Part shown: piece after piece, positions 19,097 to 29,606 of the stretch
How positions within the stretch are numbered: position 1 is the first letter of the stretch
Layout of the letters: each line of letters starts with the position of its first letter
Assembly (NCBI GenBank): GCA_029212365.1
Contig: JARGOC010000021.1
Coordinates: 1 to 55,774 of the forward strand
Reading direction: 5' to 3'
DNA length: 55,774 nucleotides
From: Roseovarius sp.
GTDB taxonomy: Bacteria; Pseudomonadota; Alphaproteobacteria; Rhodobacterales; Rhodobacteraceae
The notes under the pieces: model-generated
Database searches by the model: none
What the model was told of the DNA's origin: nothing
Seen by the model: the letters and a program-made list of their open reading frames with translations, nothing else
Position numbers and translations under genes: made by a program

Positions 19097-20265
19097 TCAG
19101 CGTTGACGAGGCGTTAGCGCATCTGTTTTCGCTCATCACCCCTTTGGACAGTGAAGTCGTGCCGCTGGGGCTGGCCTCTGGCCGGGTGTTGGCCGCGGAT
19201 GCCATAGCGACACGCGATCAGCCACCCTTTGCCGCCTCGGCGATGGATGGCTACGGGGTGCTCTCACAAGGGGCCGCCCCCGGCGCGCAATACGATGTGA
19301 TCGGCGAAGCCGCCGCCGGGCATGGCTTTGACGGCGCAGTCGGCCCCGGCCAAGCAGTGCGGATTTTCACTGGCGCACCTGTGCCCGCAGGGGTTGACCG
19401 GGTGATCATTCAAGAAGATATCACCCGCCACAAAGACCGCATCACGGTGATGGACAGCCTTGCAGGGGGTCCGCATATCCGCCCTCTGGGGGCGGATTTC
19501 AAGGTGGGGGACACCTTTGGCGCACCACGCGTGCTGTCGCCATCGGATGTGGCCCTGTTGGCGGCGATGAACATCGCGCAGGTCACCGTACGGCGTAAAC
19601 CCGATATCGCCCTTATCTCAACCGGAGACGAATTGGTCATGCCAGGCGAGGCCCCCGGCCCCGATCAGATCATCGCTTCAAATACCTTTGGCCTGAAGGC
19701 ATTGCTGGAGGCACACGGCGCGCGCGCACGCATCCTGCCCATAGCGCGCGACACCCGTACATCCCTCGAGGCGGCGTTTGAACTGGCGCGCAATGCGGAT
19801 CTGGTGGTGACCATTGGTGGTGCCTCAGTGGGCGATCATGACCTGGTGGGGGACGTGGCAGCAGATCTGGGTGTGAAACGTGCATTCTACAAGGTAAAAA
19901 TGCGCCCGGGAAAACCCCTGATGGCTGGTCAGTTTGGGGATGCCGCCATGGTGGGCCTGCCCGGCAATCCTGTCTCTGCCATGGTGTGTGGGCATGTGTT
20001 TTTGCGCCCCATGCTGCGGGCAATGTTGGGATTTGAAGCTGTGCGTTCATCGCGCCGCACTGCACGTCTTGCGATTGATATTGGCGCCAATGGCCCACGA
20101 GAGCATTACATGCGTGCACAGGTAACACATGGCGAAATCACACCGGAACCCCGCCAGGACAGCGCTCTTTTGTCGGTTTTGGCCGATGCGAATGCCCTGA
20201 TGATCCGCCCGCCAGATGATGCAGCGCGCAAGGCTGGTGATATGATCGACTATCTGGCGATGTAA
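19093..20265 (+). CDS. moeA: Molybdopterin molybdenumtransferase
   Basis: Inserts molybdate into adenylylated molybdopterin in the final step of Moco synthesis. The 390-residue protein begins with the MoeA N-terminal domain ([54 protein letters not shown]). The MoCF/MogA-like domain follows ([61 protein letters not shown]), then the small C-terminal domain. It is coupled to moaC by an ATGA overlap and followed by a 190-bp gap before lexA. Confidence 0.95.
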   Translation: MISVDEALAHLFSLITPLDSEVVPLGLASGRVLAADAIATRDQPPFAASAMDGYGVLSQGAAPGAQYDVIGEAAAGHGFDGAVGPGQAVRIFTGAPVPAGVDRVIIQEDITRHKDRITVMDSLAGGPHIRPLGADFKVGDTFGAPRVLSPSDVALLAAMNIAQVTVRRKPDIALISTGDELVMPGEAPGPDQIIASNTFGLKALLEAHGARARILPIARDTRTSLEAAFELARNADLVVTIGGASVGDHDLVGDVAADLGVKRAFYKVKMRPGKPLMAGQFGDAAMVGLPGNPVSAMVCGHVFLRPMLRAMLGFEAVRSSRRTARLAIDIGANGPREHYMRAQVTHGEITPEPRQDSALLSVLADANALMIRPPDDAARKAGDMIDYLAM

Positions 20266-20289
20266 TCAACGTCACAGATTGCTGTGCCG

Positions 20290-20306
20290 ATTTGTCAGCG
20301 ACAAAT
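20290..20306. repeat. Short inverted repeat after moeA
   Basis: ATTTGTC and GACAAAT flank AGC, 25 bp after the moeA stop. There is no T-run, so it is a weak terminator candidate at best; it could mark the end of the trpGDC-moaC-moeA transcript or be an operator. Confidence 0.3.
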
Positions 20307-20393
20307 GACTGCAATCCCCCTGCTTCACATGCTCCAATCCTCAGATAGCCCTATATGCCCGGCACCTTTTGGTGACAGATGCGCACGGCCGTG

Positions 20394-20422
20394 TTGACAC
20401 AAAACGAGAACATGCATAGAAC
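20394..20422 (+). promoter_or_regulatory. lexA promoter with SOS (LexA) box
   Basis: A -35 TTGACA (20394-20399) and a -10 TAGAAC (20417-20422) are 17 bp apart. The alphaproteobacterial LexA operator GAAC-N7-GAAC lies at 20408-20422 (GAAC-ATGCATA-GAAC), covering the spacer and -10. LexA bound here would block its own promoter, giving the usual SOS autoregulation. Confidence 0.9.
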
Positions 20423-20455
20423 AAAGGGAAACCGGACTCTCGGAGGGTAAACGTT

Positions 20456-21157
20456 ATGCTGACCAAGAAGCAGCTAGATCTGTTGGAATTTATTCACAAA
20501 CGCGTGCAACGTGATGGGGTTCCGCCCAGTTTTGATGAAATGAAGGATGCGCTGGATCTGCGCTCAAAATCCGGCATTCATCGGCTGATCACAGCGTTAG
20601 AGGAACGTGGCTTTATCCGCCGCCTCGCCCACCGCGCCCGTGCCTTGGAAATTGTGAAACTGCCCGAAACTCTCGGCGGTGATGCGACCCACGGCTTTAC
20701 CCCGCGTGTGATCGACGGGGACAGGCCCGACAGCCCTCCCCCCTCTGCCGCCATGGATGTGGCAGCCACTCATGCGGTTGAGCTGCCTGTTATGGGTCAG
20801 ATCGCCGCCGGTGTGCCGATTGAAGCAATCGCTCATGCCAGCCATAACGTGGCTGTGCCCGGCACAATGCTCAGCGGGGCGGGCAATCACTATGCGCTTG
20901 AGGTTAAGGGCGATTCAATGATCGACGCGGGTATCAATGACGGCGACGTCGTGGTGATCCGCGAAACATCTGTCGCGGATGATGGTGATATCGTTGTGGC
21001 CTTGGTTGAAGATCAGGAAGCCACCTTGAAGCGGTTTTTCAGGCGCTCCAATGCGATTGCACTGGAGGCGGCGAACCCCGCTTATGAAACTCGTATTTTG
21101 CCTGATCACAAAGTGAAGGTGCAGGGTAAACTGGTCGGGTTGATCCGCACATACTGA
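20456..21157 (+). CDS. lexA: SOS response repressor LexA
   Basis: A 233-residue repressor that autocleaves when RecA is activated by DNA damage. The N-terminal winged helix ([32 protein letters not shown]) is followed by a linker with a Pro-rich stretch and the S24 peptidase domain. The cleavage Ala-Gly lies in [11 protein letters not shown], the nucleophile Ser in [15 protein letters not shown], and the general-base Lys in EATLKRFF. Length and the extended linker match alphaproteobacterial LexA. CGGAGGG is a strong Shine-Dalgarno before the ATG. It is convergent with comEC. Confidence 0.97.
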   Translation: MLTKKQLDLLEFIHKRVQRDGVPPSFDEMKDALDLRSKSGIHRLITALEERGFIRRLAHRARALEIVKLPETLGGDATHGFTPRVIDGDRPDSPPPSAAMDVAATHAVELPVMGQIAAGVPIEAIAHASHNVAVPGTMLSGAGNHYALEVKGDSMIDAGINDGDVVVIRETSVADDGDIVVALVEDQEATLKRFFRRSNAIALEAANPAYETRILPDHKVKVQGKLVGLIRTY

Positions 21158-21239
21158 CAGGCGGTGATGGGGCTGCAAATTATCCACATCCCCACCGCAA
21201 AGCACGCGCAGGTCCAGGGGCGGCGGTTGTGAATGTGCC

Positions 21240-23261
21240 TTAGCGCATATTCCACAACCTTGTGCCGCTGACCTGACGCGCTGAAATGGTCTTGATCCCA
21301 TCCTCAGTTTGATAAAGCGCAAGTGACCCGGTTTTGCGCAGGGTTTTGGGGTGCAACACGGTGCAAGGTAAATCCTGCATCGTTTCAATTTCCGCCGGAT
21401 CCACGTTTAATACAATCCAATCCCCGGCAGCACAGCTCGTCAGCTGATTGGCCGCCTTTTTGCCGCGCATGGCCCGGATCTGCACCGCGTCTGGCGTGAC
21501 ATCCTGCCAACGCGCGGCAGCATTCCCTTGCAATGCGCCATCGCCATCGTTTTCAAGCCAGTTCAAAGCAATAAACCCAGCCCCCTTCTCGCGGTTGAGA
21601 GCGCGCCCCTGCGGTGTCATCACCCCCACCAGCGCGCCGTTTTCCGCGATCAGCACATCGGGCCTGTCGGTTCCCGCCCACAGCCATAATGCCACCGCGA
21701 CCGGGGCCAGCCCCACAAATCGCAATCGTCCCTGCCACAAAAACACCAGCAACGCGCCCAGCCCCAGCAAGGGCAGCACGGTAAACTCCGGGCTGATGAT
21801 CACGCCGCGGGCCCCCTCCAGCCCTGAGACCCAATGCGCCACGCCCAATATCCAGGCGACACTCTGCTGCATCACCCATAAGGCCGGTGCTGCCAATCCT
21901 ATCGGCATAAGCAAAACCGCAATCACAGCAGCAGGCATCACCAATAGCCCCATCAACGGCACGCTCAGCACGTTGGCGATCAACCCATAGTGGGCGATCT
22001 GGTTGAAATGTGCCGCTGCAATTGGCGCTGTAGCGGCCCCCGCCACGAAGGATGACAATACCACCGCCGTCACCGGGCGCAGCCATTTGGGCCCGCGCCA
22101 CAAGGGGGCTTCGCGCATCCAGCCAAACACCGCAACCAAGGCAGTGGTCGCCGCAAAGGACATCTGAAAACCAGGGCCAAGCAGCGCTTCTGGCCGAAAG
22201 CAAAGCACAATCACTGCCGCAACTGCCACAGCGCGCAAGGAAAACACCTGCCGGTCCAGCAACACCGCAACCAGAGCAACCAAGACCATAACAAACGCCC
22301 GTTCAGTGGCCACATTGCCACCCGACAAAGCCAGATAACCCGCCGCAACTGCAATGGCGATCACAGCCGCCAGTTTCTTGGTCGCCACCCGAAGCCCAAG
22401 ATAAGGCACCAAGGCAAACCCATAGCGAAGAGTGCCAAAGATAAACCCGGCCAGCAGCCCCATATGAAGCCCAGAAATGGCCAGCAGATGGGCAAGGTTT
22501 GAAATGCGCAGATCACGCAGGGTATCCTGCCCGATGCCAGAGCGATCCCCGGTCATGATTGCCGCAGCAAAGGCGCCAGATTCGCCCGGAATCGCATCCT
22601 GCACGATGCGCGACAACCCCATGCGCATGGCAAAAATGCGCTGCGTTCCATCGGGTGGTGCACGGATCAACACCGGGTTGCGGGTGTATCCCATGGCCCC
22701 GAGTTGCAAAAACCAGGCGTGGCGTTGAAAATCAAAACCGCCCGGCTCAACCGGCCCACCGGGGGGCGACAGATGGGCCGTGGTCATCACCCAAAGACCC
22801 GGCTCAGGCGTCACAAAACCTTGGTCACCGTGCAATGAAATACGCACGCGGTACGGGGTTTTTTGCGGGCTCACATCGCGCAGGCGCACGTTGTCCAAGG
22901 TCAATCGCACAGCGTCCGAAGATGAGCGGTCAATGCCTACGATCCGCCCCTCAACCGGGCCATAATAGCGCCAGCCTAACACAGGTTCTGTCAGCTCATG
23001 CGCCCGAAAGCCCGCCAACAATCCGCCTGCACAGATCAACACGCCCACCCAAAATACTGGCCGCAGAGCATAGGGCACCACCCGGCTCAAAACAGCCAGT
23101 AGCAATGCCGCCCCGCCAACCCATGTGAAATGCACAAGCGTCGGCTCAAACGTCAGGGTAAAATATCCGCCGATCCCGGCGGCCAGGCACACCGGAACCC
23201 AAGGAAACAAATGCCCCCGCTGCGCAAGCCATTCTTCTTGCAAACCCACGCGTTGTTGCAC
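21240..23261 (-). CDS. comEC: ComEC/Rec2-family DNA uptake channel protein
   Basis: A 673-residue inner membrane protein of the ComEC family, which carries single-stranded DNA into the cytoplasm during transformation. N-terminal membrane segments and a DUF4131-like OB region (GRIVGIDRSSSDAVRLTLDNV) precede the competence core, with the signature RISNLAHLLAISGLHMGLLAGFIFG and LSGGNVATERAFVMV. The C-terminal region after about residue 520 lacks the HxHxDH motif of the metallo-beta-lactamase-like domain, as in short ComEC forms. The start is GTG at 23261 with GGAGG upstream. In Rhodobacter capsulatus, ComEC is also used to take up DNA delivered by gene transfer agents. Confidence 0.92.
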   Translation of the reverse strand: MQQRVGLQEEWLAQRGHLFPWVPVCLAAGIGGYFTLTFEPTLVHFTWVGGAALLLAVLSRVVPYALRPVFWVGVLICAGGLLAGFRAHELTEPVLGWRYYGPVEGRIVGIDRSSSDAVRLTLDNVRLRDVSPQKTPYRVRISLHGDQGFVTPEPGLWVMTTAHLSPPGGPVEPGGFDFQRHAWFLQLGAMGYTRNPVLIRAPPDGTQRIFAMRMGLSRIVQDAIPGESGAFAAAIMTGDRSGIGQDTLRDLRISNLAHLLAISGLHMGLLAGFIFGTLRYGFALVPYLGLRVATKKLAAVIAIAVAAGYLALSGGNVATERAFVMVLVALVAVLLDRQVFSLRAVAVAAVIVLCFRPEALLGPGFQMSFAATTALVAVFGWMREAPLWRGPKWLRPVTAVVLSSFVAGAATAPIAAAHFNQIAHYGLIANVLSVPLMGLLVMPAAVIAVLLMPIGLAAPALWVMQQSVAWILGVAHWVSGLEGARGVIISPEFTVLPLLGLGALLVFLWQGRLRFVGLAPVAVALWLWAGTDRPDVLIAENGALVGVMTPQGRALNREKGAGFIALNWLENDGDGALQGNAAARWQDVTPDAVQIRAMRGKKAANQLTSCAAGDWIVLNVDPAEIETMQDLPCTVLHPKTLRKTGSLALYQTEDGIKTISARQVSGTRLWNMR

Positions 23262-23341
23262 GTCTTGTCTCCCCTCCTACGGGCCGATAGACAGGCGTTG
23301 AGCGTATCTCTGCAAATATTACCGAAAGGTTAATAACTTCC

Positions 23342-24751
23342 ATGGCTGAAGCTGTCGTGACCCGTTTTGCCCCCTCGCCCACCGGATATCTGCATATCGG
23401 TGGCGCGCGGACCGCGTTGTTCAACTGGTTGTTTGCGCGGGGGCGTGGTGGCACCTTTCTGTTGCGAATCGAAGACACAGATCGCGCGCGCTCAACGCCC
23501 GAGGCGACGCGGGCCATAATGGAGGGGCTGGCGTGGCTGGGGCTGGACCATGACGGCGAGGCGATCAGCCAGTTTGAACGTGCCGACCGCCACGCCGAGG
23601 TGGCAAACCAACTGCTGGCCCAGGGCAAGGCCTATAAGTGCTTTGCCACCCAAGAAGAGATCCAGGCGTTTCGCGATGCGGCCAAGGCCGAGGGGCGTTC
23701 AACCCTGTTTCGCAGCCCCTGGCGTGATGCCGACCCAGACAGCCATCCCGACCTGCCGTTTGTGATCCGTATCAAAGCGCCCCAAGACGGTGCGACCGTG
23801 ATCCGTGACCGCGTGCAAGGCGATGTCACCATCCGCAATGATCAGCTCGATGACATGGTTTTGTTACGCTCGGCTGGCACACCGGTCTATATGTTGGCAG
23901 TGGCTGTGGATGATCATGATATGGGTGTTACACATGTGATCCGAGGAGATGATCACCTGAACAATGCAGCGCGCCAGATGATGATCTATGATGCCATGGG
24001 CTGGCCCCTGCCCGTCTATGCCCATATTCCGCTGATTCACGGACCAGATGGTAAAAAGCTCAGCAAACGCCATGGCGCCCTTGGGGCTGAGGAATACCAG
24101 AAAATCGGCTATCCCGCTGCTGGTATGCGCAATTATCTGGCGCGACTGGGCTGGAGCCATGGAGATGATGAATTCTTCTCAGACGCACAGGCACAGGAGT
24201 GGTTTGATCTAACTGGTATCGGCAAGTCACCCGCGCGTTTTGATTTCAAAAAGCTAGAAAATATCTGTGGTCAGCACATCGCGGCCTCAGATAATGCTGC
24301 ACTGCTGCATGAATTAAACGCGTTTTTGACCGCCACCGGCCAGACCCCGTTCACGACAGATAAAAATGCCCTGATGTTGGCGGGCATGTCCTGCTTGAAA
24401 GAGCGGGCAAAGACCTTTCCTGAACTCATTGATAAAGCTGCGTTTATACTGAACGATCGGCCTATCATCCCGGATGAAAAATCGGCGGTCCATCTTAATG
24501 ATGTATCCCGTAGTATACTGTTGGAATTGACGCCGCATCTGCGAAATGCTAGATGGGAGCGAGACACTCTTGAGGCGCTTGCCATGCAATTCGCCGAAAG
24601 CCATGACATGAAATTTGGCAAGCTGGCGGGCCCTCTCAGGGCGGCGCTGGCTGGGCGCAATGCAACACCTAGCGTGTTTGATATGCTCATGGTTCTGGGA
24701 CGGGATGAAAGCATCGCCCGCCTGCAAGAGGCCGGAACTGGCGGGCATTAA
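23342..24751 (+). CDS. gltX: Glutamate--tRNA ligase
   Basis: A 469-residue class I aminoacyl-tRNA synthetase. The HIGH-type motif lies in [23 protein letters not shown], the KMSKS-type loop is GKKLSKRHG (about residue 240), and the C-terminal all-helical anticodon-binding domain follows. Many Rhodobacterales carry two GltX paralogues, one of which may charge tRNA-Gln for the amidotransferase route; which one this is cannot be told here. The 3' third reads somewhat more AT-rich than the first half. The gene is divergent from comEC across 80 bp. Confidence 0.95.
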   Translation: MAEAVVTRFAPSPTGYLHIGGARTALFNWLFARGRGGTFLLRIEDTDRARSTPEATRAIMEGLAWLGLDHDGEAISQFERADRHAEVANQLLAQGKAYKCFATQEEIQAFRDAAKAEGRSTLFRSPWRDADPDSHPDLPFVIRIKAPQDGATVIRDRVQGDVTIRNDQLDDMVLLRSAGTPVYMLAVAVDDHDMGVTHVIRGDDHLNNAARQMMIYDAMGWPLPVYAHIPLIHGPDGKKLSKRHGALGAEEYQKIGYPAAGMRNYLARLGWSHGDDEFFSDAQAQEWFDLTGIGKSPARFDFKKLENICGQHIAASDNAALLHELNAFLTATGQTPFTTDKNALMLAGMSCLKERAKTFPELIDKAAFILNDRPIIPDEKSAVHLNDVSRSILLELTPHLRNARWERDTLEALAMQFAESHDMKFGKLAGPLRAALAGRNATPSVFDMLMVLGRDESIARLQEAGTGGH

Positions 24752-24828
24752 CGCAAGCGCAAGGTTCATTGGATTAAAAGCCAAGGGCAACACGCCCGCT
24801 TGGCGATCAGAAAGGGAGGACATCCAGA

Positions 24829-26124
24829 ATGGGTGACACAAAGAAAACAGCAAAGCTGGACATTGATGGCAAAAGCTATGAACTTCCCATCTTTTCACCA
24901 ACGGCCGGTCCAGATGTGATCGACATTCGCAAGCTATATGCACAGGCTGGTGTGTTCACCTATGATCCGGGCTTTACCTCTACTGCCAGTTGCGACAGCA
25001 CCATCACGTTTATTGATGGCGCCAAGGGTGAACTGCTGCATCGTGGCTATCCGATTGATCAACTGGCCGAAGGCTCGCATTACCTCGAAGTCTGCTATGC
25101 GCTGCTCTATGGTGAATTGCCCTCAGCCACGCAGTTGGAAGACTTTGAAAGCCGTGTGACCAACCACACTATGTTGCATGAGCAAATGCACTTCTTGTTC
25201 CGCGGCTTCCGCCGCGATGCGCACCCGATGGCCATTATGATGGGTGTTGTCGGCGCGCTGAGTGCATTCTATCACGACAGTACAGACGTGGCCGACCCTT
25301 GGCAGCGCGAAGTGGCCACGATCCGTATGATCGCCAAGATGCCAACGATTGCCGCGATGGCGTATAAATACACTATTGGCCAGCCGTTTGTATATCCGCG
25401 CAATGATCTGGATTACGCCTCAAACTTCTTGCGCATGTGCTTTGCTGTGCCCGCAGAAGATTACGAAGTGAACCCGATTCTAAGCCGCGCAATGGACCGG
25501 ATTTTCACCCTGCATGCGGACCACGAACAAAACGCCTCGACGTCAACTGTGCGTTTGGCATCATCCTCGGGGGCCAACCCGTTTGCCTGTATCGCGGCTG
25601 GTATTGCCTGTCTTTGGGGCCCGGCCCATGGCGGCGCCAATCAAGCCTGCCTTGAAATGCTGCGCGAGATTGGCACGGTGGATCGTATCCCCGAATTTAT
25701 CGCGCGCGCCAAAGACAAGGACGATGATTTCCGCCTGATGGGCTTTGGCCACCGGGTGTACAAAAACTTTGATCCACGCGCCAAGGTGCTCAAACAAAGT
25801 GCCGATGAAGTTCTGGAATTGCTGGGGGTTGAGGACAACCCGACGCTGCAAGTGGCCAAAGAGCTGGAAAGACAAGCACTGGCGGATTCCTATTTTGCCG
25901 ACAAGAAGCTGTTCCCGAATGTGGATTTCTATTCGGGTATCATTCTTGAGGCGATGGGTTTCCCAACCTCGATGTTCACACCGATCTTTGCCGTCAGCCG
26001 CACCGTCGGCTGGATTTCACAGTGGAAGGAAATGATTGGCGATCCACAGTTGAAAATCGGCCGCCCACGCCAGCTCTATAAGGGCGCGACCCTGCGCAAT
26101 TATGTAGATATCGAAAAACGCTAA
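24829..26124 (+). CDS. gltA: Citrate synthase
   Basis: Condenses oxaloacetate and acetyl-CoA in the TCA cycle. The 431-residue type II (hexameric, NADH-sensitive type) protein has the N-terminal beta domain ([36 protein letters not shown]) and the catalytic parts [35 protein letters not shown] (His) and [21 protein letters not shown] (His), with the Asp in [25 protein letters not shown] precedes the ATG. A strong intrinsic terminator follows. Confidence 0.97.
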   Translation: MGDTKKTAKLDIDGKSYELPIFSPTAGPDVIDIRKLYAQAGVFTYDPGFTSTASCDSTITFIDGAKGELLHRGYPIDQLAEGSHYLEVCYALLYGELPSATQLEDFESRVTNHTMLHEQMHFLFRGFRRDAHPMAIMMGVVGALSAFYHDSTDVADPWQREVATIRMIAKMPTIAAMAYKYTIGQPFVYPRNDLDYASNFLRMCFAVPAEDYEVNPILSRAMDRIFTLHADHEQNASTSTVRLASSSGANPFACIAAGIACLWGPAHGGANQACLEMLREIGTVDRIPEFIARAKDKDDDFRLMGFGHRVYKNFDPRAKVLKQSADEVLELLGVEDNPTLQVAKELERQALADSYFADKKLFPNVDFYSGIILEAMGFPTSMFTPIFAVSRTVGWISQWKEMIGDPQLKIGRPRQLYKGATLRNYVDIEKR

Positions 26125-26155
26125 CGCATAGATCATCCGTGATCTGAAAATAGTC

Positions 26156-26180
26156 AGGGGGCCATTTGGCCCCCTTTTTT
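26156..26180 (+). terminator. Rho-independent terminator of gltA
   Basis: AGGGGGCC, loop ATTT, GGCCCCCT, followed by a further five T residues. The stem is 8 bp, perfect and GC-rich, starting 32 bp after the gltA stop. Confidence 0.93.
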
Positions 26181-26223
26181 CGTTGATCAGCTGATCAGCC
26201 CAACCGTTTCAAAGCGATTGGTA

Positions 26224-27003
26224 TCAGCGGCCCTCAAACCCCGGTTTGCGCTTTTCGAGAAAGGCCACAACGCCTTCCTGAAAGTCGCGGGTCATACCGC
26301 AGCGGCCCTGCAATTTGGCCTCATAATCCAGCTGGGCCGACAATCCGTTTTCCCAGGACTTGCGCAATGCCTGTTTCATGTTGCCATAGGCTTTGGTCGG
26401 GCCATTCGCCAGATGTTCAGCCCGTTTGCGCCACTGATCTGCAAACTCAACGTCGGGGGCCCATTCCCAGATCATCCCCCAATCCGAGGCTTGCTGCGCA
26501 GAAATAGGCTCGGCAAACATCGCAGCCCCCATCGCCTTGGCGGCCCCCATCTGACGGGGCAACCAATAGGTGCCACCCGCATCCGGCATCAGGCCAATGT
26601 GGGCAAAAGCCTGCAAGAAATACGCGCTTTCAGTGGCAATGACCACATCCGCCGCCAGTGCCAGATTGGCACCTGCCCCCGCCGCAGGCCCGTTCACCGC
26701 ACTGATGGTCGGGATTTTGCAATTGCCGATGGCGTGCAGCATGGGTTCGTATTCATCCCGCAACACCCGCTCCATATCAATCGCCGACACATCGCCACTG
26801 TCACTCAGGTCTTGCCCGGAACAAAATGCATTACCCTCACCAGTGATGACAAGCACCCGTGCAGATCCCGCCGCGGCAGTGGCGGCATCGGTGATCTCGG
26901 CCCGCATCTGCGTGCTCAGCGCATTCATCCGCTCAGGCCGATTCAGCCGCAACAAGGCGATGCCATCGTTGATGTCAAATGTGATGGTTTGATAGTCTTT
27001 CAC
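26224..27003 (-). CDS. Enoyl-CoA hydratase/isomerase family protein (PaaG-like)
   Basis: A 259-residue crotonase-fold protein. ITGEGNAFCSGQDLSD provides the first oxyanion-hole region and AVNGPAAGAGANLALAADVVIATESAYF the second; FAHIGLMPDAGGTYWLPRQMG holds the Asp typical of PaaG-like 1,2-epoxyphenylacetyl-CoA isomerases rather than the Glu of classic hydratases. RNRPERMNAL-type N-terminal sequence is present. The substrate is not certain. The GTG at 27003 (VKDYQTITFD) is chosen with AGAGG upstream; an ATG at 27069 would add 22 atypical residues. It ends the ccm operon. Confidence 0.82.
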   Translation of the reverse strand: MKDYQTITFDINDGIALLRLNRPERMNALSTQMRAEITDAATAAAGSARVLVITGEGNAFCSGQDLSDSGDVSAIDMERVLRDEYEPMLHAIGNCKIPTISAVNGPAAGAGANLALAADVVIATESAYFLQAFAHIGLMPDAGGTYWLPRQMGAAKAMGAAMFAEPISAQQASDWGMIWEWAPDVEFADQWRKRAEHLANGPTKAYGNMKQALRKSWENGLSAQLDYEAKLQGRCGMTRDFQEGVVAFLEKRKPGFEGR

Positions 27004-27075
27004 AGCGCGCGCCCTCTTGAAATGCAGATGGCAAATATCTGGAGATTGTTTGCGGGATGCAAGCTGCAACCTGCC

Positions 27076-27534
27076 TCAGCCCTTCAGGATCTGATCCAGT
27101 CGTGCCTGTTCGTCCGCGTCCAGCCCCGGATCGCCAACACCATCTGATTGCGCCCGCGCCCGACGGCGCACATACACCAGCCCCATCCCAGCCCCAATCA
27201 ACAACATCAACGGCCCCGCCGCCCAAAGCAGCATATTCGCCCCGGTTGTTATCGGCTTGAGCAACACAAACTCGCCATAGCGCGCGACGACAAACTCAAT
27301 CACCTGTTCGTCGCTGTCCCCGGCCACCAGCCGCTCACGCACCAAAAGGCGCAGATCACGGGCCAGATCGGCATGGCTGTCGTCAATATTTTCATTGCGA
27401 CACACCAGACAACGCAGCCCTTTGCTCAACTCGCGCGCACGCGCCTCAAGCGCCGGATCAGGCAGGATTTCATCCGGTTGCACCGCCCAAACCGGGCTGG
27501 CCAACAACGCAAGGCACAGGATCAGCCACCTCAT
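27076..27534 (-). CDS. ccmH: Cytochrome c maturation protein CcmH
   Basis: A 152-residue thiol oxidoreductase that handles the apocytochrome c CxxCH cysteines before heme ligation. It has a signal peptide (LILCLALLASPVWA), a periplasmic helical domain with the LRCLVC redox motif (LSKGLRCLVCRNENIDDSHADLARDLR), and one C-terminal transmembrane helix (NMLLWAAGPLMLLIGAGMGLVYV). This is the short CcmH (CycL) without the TPR domain (CcmI), which must be elsewhere. It overlaps ccmF by 4 bp. Confidence 0.95.
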   Translation of the reverse strand: MRWLILCLALLASPVWAVQPDEILPDPALEARARELSKGLRCLVCRNENIDDSHADLARDLRLLVRERLVAGDSDEQVIEFVVARYGEFVLLKPITTGANMLLWAAGPLMLLIGAGMGLVYVRRRARAQSDGVGDPGLDADEQARLDQILKG

Positions 27535-29507
27535 TGTGCAGCCACCGGGCTGCTGGGCGACGTTCGGCGGCGAGCGGCCCCTGCGGCCACGCGGTAACGC
27601 CGATCACTCAGTGACAAACCACCCCCCAAGGCCATCAGGATGGCCCCACCCCAAATCCAATTGGCCAGTGGTTTGTAATAGGTCCGCACCGCCCAACCGC
27701 CGCTGGCCTGCGGATCGCCAATCACCACATAAATATCGCGCAGAATGCCATTATCTATCGCAGCTTCGGTGGTGGGCATTGCCGCCACGGGATAAAACCG
27801 TTTTTCGGGATGCAACAGCGCAACCTGGCCTGCGCCCTTGCGCACCTCGAATTCGGCCATCGTGCTGCGATAGTTCGGGCCGTTTTCCTGCCAGACGTCG
27901 TTCAGCGTAAAACTGTAGCCCGCCAAATCAAACCTATCGCCCTTGGATACCACGCGGATATCCTCAACAGACCAGGCCAACATCGCGGCCACACCCGCCA
28001 TGCTCACCCCAAGGCCACCATGGGCCACAACACGGCCCCAATCAGCACGCGGCAACCTGAATAGACGCGCCACACGGCTTTGCCCGCGCCCGGTACGCGA
28101 CCACAGATCAATCGCCGCGCCACTGATCAGCCATGCCCCCAGAAACAGGCCAACAGGCCCAAGACCCGAACGCCCGCTTTGCATCGCCCAGACCAGCACG
28201 CCAATGGCCACACTCACCCCAAATGCCATGCGCAACTGGCCGATGGCCCGCCCCAGCCGGGCGCGTTTCCACGGCAACAAGGCCCCTACCGGCAGGATCA
28301 GGCCCAACAGTACCATGAAGGGCGTGAAGGCGAGGTTGAAAAACGGCTCACCGACCGAGAGTTTGCGATCAAAGAAGAGCTCGGCCACCAGTGGCCAGAT
28401 GGTGCCGACAAACACCACGAATGCCGCAACCCCCAGCAGGATATTGTTGATCAGCAACATGGATTCGCGGCTGGAAACGCCAAATACTCCCTTGGCCTGC
28501 ATGGCGCTGGCCCGCAGAGCAAATAACGTCAGCGCGCCCCCCATGAACACGGCCAGGATCAGCAGCAAAAACAGCCCACGCTCTGGATCGGTGGCAAAGG
28601 CATGCACAGAAGTGAGCACACCTGAGCGCGTGATAAACGCGCCGATCATCGAAAAACCAAAGGCGATGATCGCCAGCAAAATCGTCCAGCTTTTCAGCGC
28701 CTCGCGCTTTTCCACCACCACGGCAGAATGCAGCAACGCCGCAGAAATCAGCCATGGCATGAAGCTGGCATTTTCCACCGGATCCCAGAACCAGAAACCG
28801 CCCCAGCCCAGCTCATAATAGGCCCACCAACTGCCCAGGGCGATGCCGATGGTCAGGAACATCCAGGCGGCCAACGTATAAGGGCGCACCCAGCGGCCCC
28901 AGGCGGCGTCCACGCGCTCCTCAATCAGAGCGGCGACAGCAAATGAGAAGGTCATCGAAAGCCCGACATAGCCCAGATACAAAAACGGCGGGTGGAACGC
29001 CAAACCAGGGTCTTGCAACAGCGGGTTAAGGTCCTGACCATCAAAGGGCGGCACCTCAAGGCGTAAAAACGGATTAGAGGTGAACAGGATAAAGGCGAAA
29101 AACGCAGCACCGATCATGCCTTGCACGCTTAACACCCGCGCTTTCAACCCCGGTGGCAGCCCTTGGCCAAACCACGCGACGAACGCACCAAACAAGGCGA
29201 CGATCAGCACCCACAGCAACATCGAGCCTTCGTGATTGCCCCAAACCCCGGTGATTTTATACAGCATCGGTTTGGCGGTGTGGCTGTTGGCCCAAACCAG
29301 CCTGAGCGAGAAATCCGAAGTGACAAAGGCCCAGGTCAGCGCCAGAAACGCCAACAATGTCAGCAAAAACTGCACCGTCGCTGCTGGCTCAGCCACAGCC
29401 ATCCAGCCAGGGCGGCGCATCTGCGCGCCCATCAGGGGCACGACAGCCTGCACGCAAGCCACCATAAAGGCGAGGATCAGGGCGAAATGGCCAAGCTCAT
29501 TAAACAT
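27531..29507 (-). CDS. ccmF: Cytochrome c heme lyase subunit CcmF
   Basis: A 658-residue polytopic membrane protein that, with CcmH and CcmI, attaches heme from holo-CcmE to apocytochrome c. Multiple transmembrane segments are evident. The tryptophan-rich heme-handling WWD motif is ELGWGGFWFWDPVENASFMPWL (about residues 230-250). GVWGNHEGSMLLWVLIVALFG is another family hallmark. It is followed by ccmH with an ATGA overlap; ccmE lies two genes upstream, interrupted by the endolysin/holin pair. Confidence 0.97.
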   Translation of the reverse strand: MFNELGHFALILAFMVACVQAVVPLMGAQMRRPGWMAVAEPAATVQFLLTLLAFLALTWAFVTSDFSLRLVWANSHTAKPMLYKITGVWGNHEGSMLLWVLIVALFGAFVAWFGQGLPPGLKARVLSVQGMIGAAFFAFILFTSNPFLRLEVPPFDGQDLNPLLQDPGLAFHPPFLYLGYVGLSMTFSFAVAALIEERVDAAWGRWVRPYTLAAWMFLTIGIALGSWWAYYELGWGGFWFWDPVENASFMPWLISAALLHSAVVVEKREALKSWTILLAIIAFGFSMIGAFITRSGVLTSVHAFATDPERGLFLLLILAVFMGGALTLFALRASAMQAKGVFGVSSRESMLLINNILLGVAAFVVFVGTIWPLVAELFFDRKLSVGEPFFNLAFTPFMVLLGLILPVGALLPWKRARLGRAIGQLRMAFGVSVAIGVLVWAMQSGRSGLGPVGLFLGAWLISGAAIDLWSRTGRGQSRVARLFRLPRADWGRVVAHGGLGVSMAGVAAMLAWSVEDIRVVSKGDRFDLAGYSFTLNDVWQENGPNYRSTMAEFEVRKGAGQVALLHPEKRFYPVAAMPTTEAAIDNGILRDIYVVIGDPQASGGWAVRTYYKPLANWIWGGAILMALGGGLSLSDRRYRVAAGAARRRTSPSSPVAAQ

Positions 29508-29606
29508 GGCTTACGTTATAGGACCCATGCCGCCGTGAGCAATCATGAAAGCGGCCTTAGAGCGGTCACAATGTCGCGGGGTTTTGGGCAAGGTTGTGGG
29601 TACGGC

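Noticed and set aside
26218..27147. 309-codon plus-strand frame after gltA
   Set aside because: Antisense to the enoyl-CoA hydratase gene and located beyond a strong terminator; no similarity recognised.
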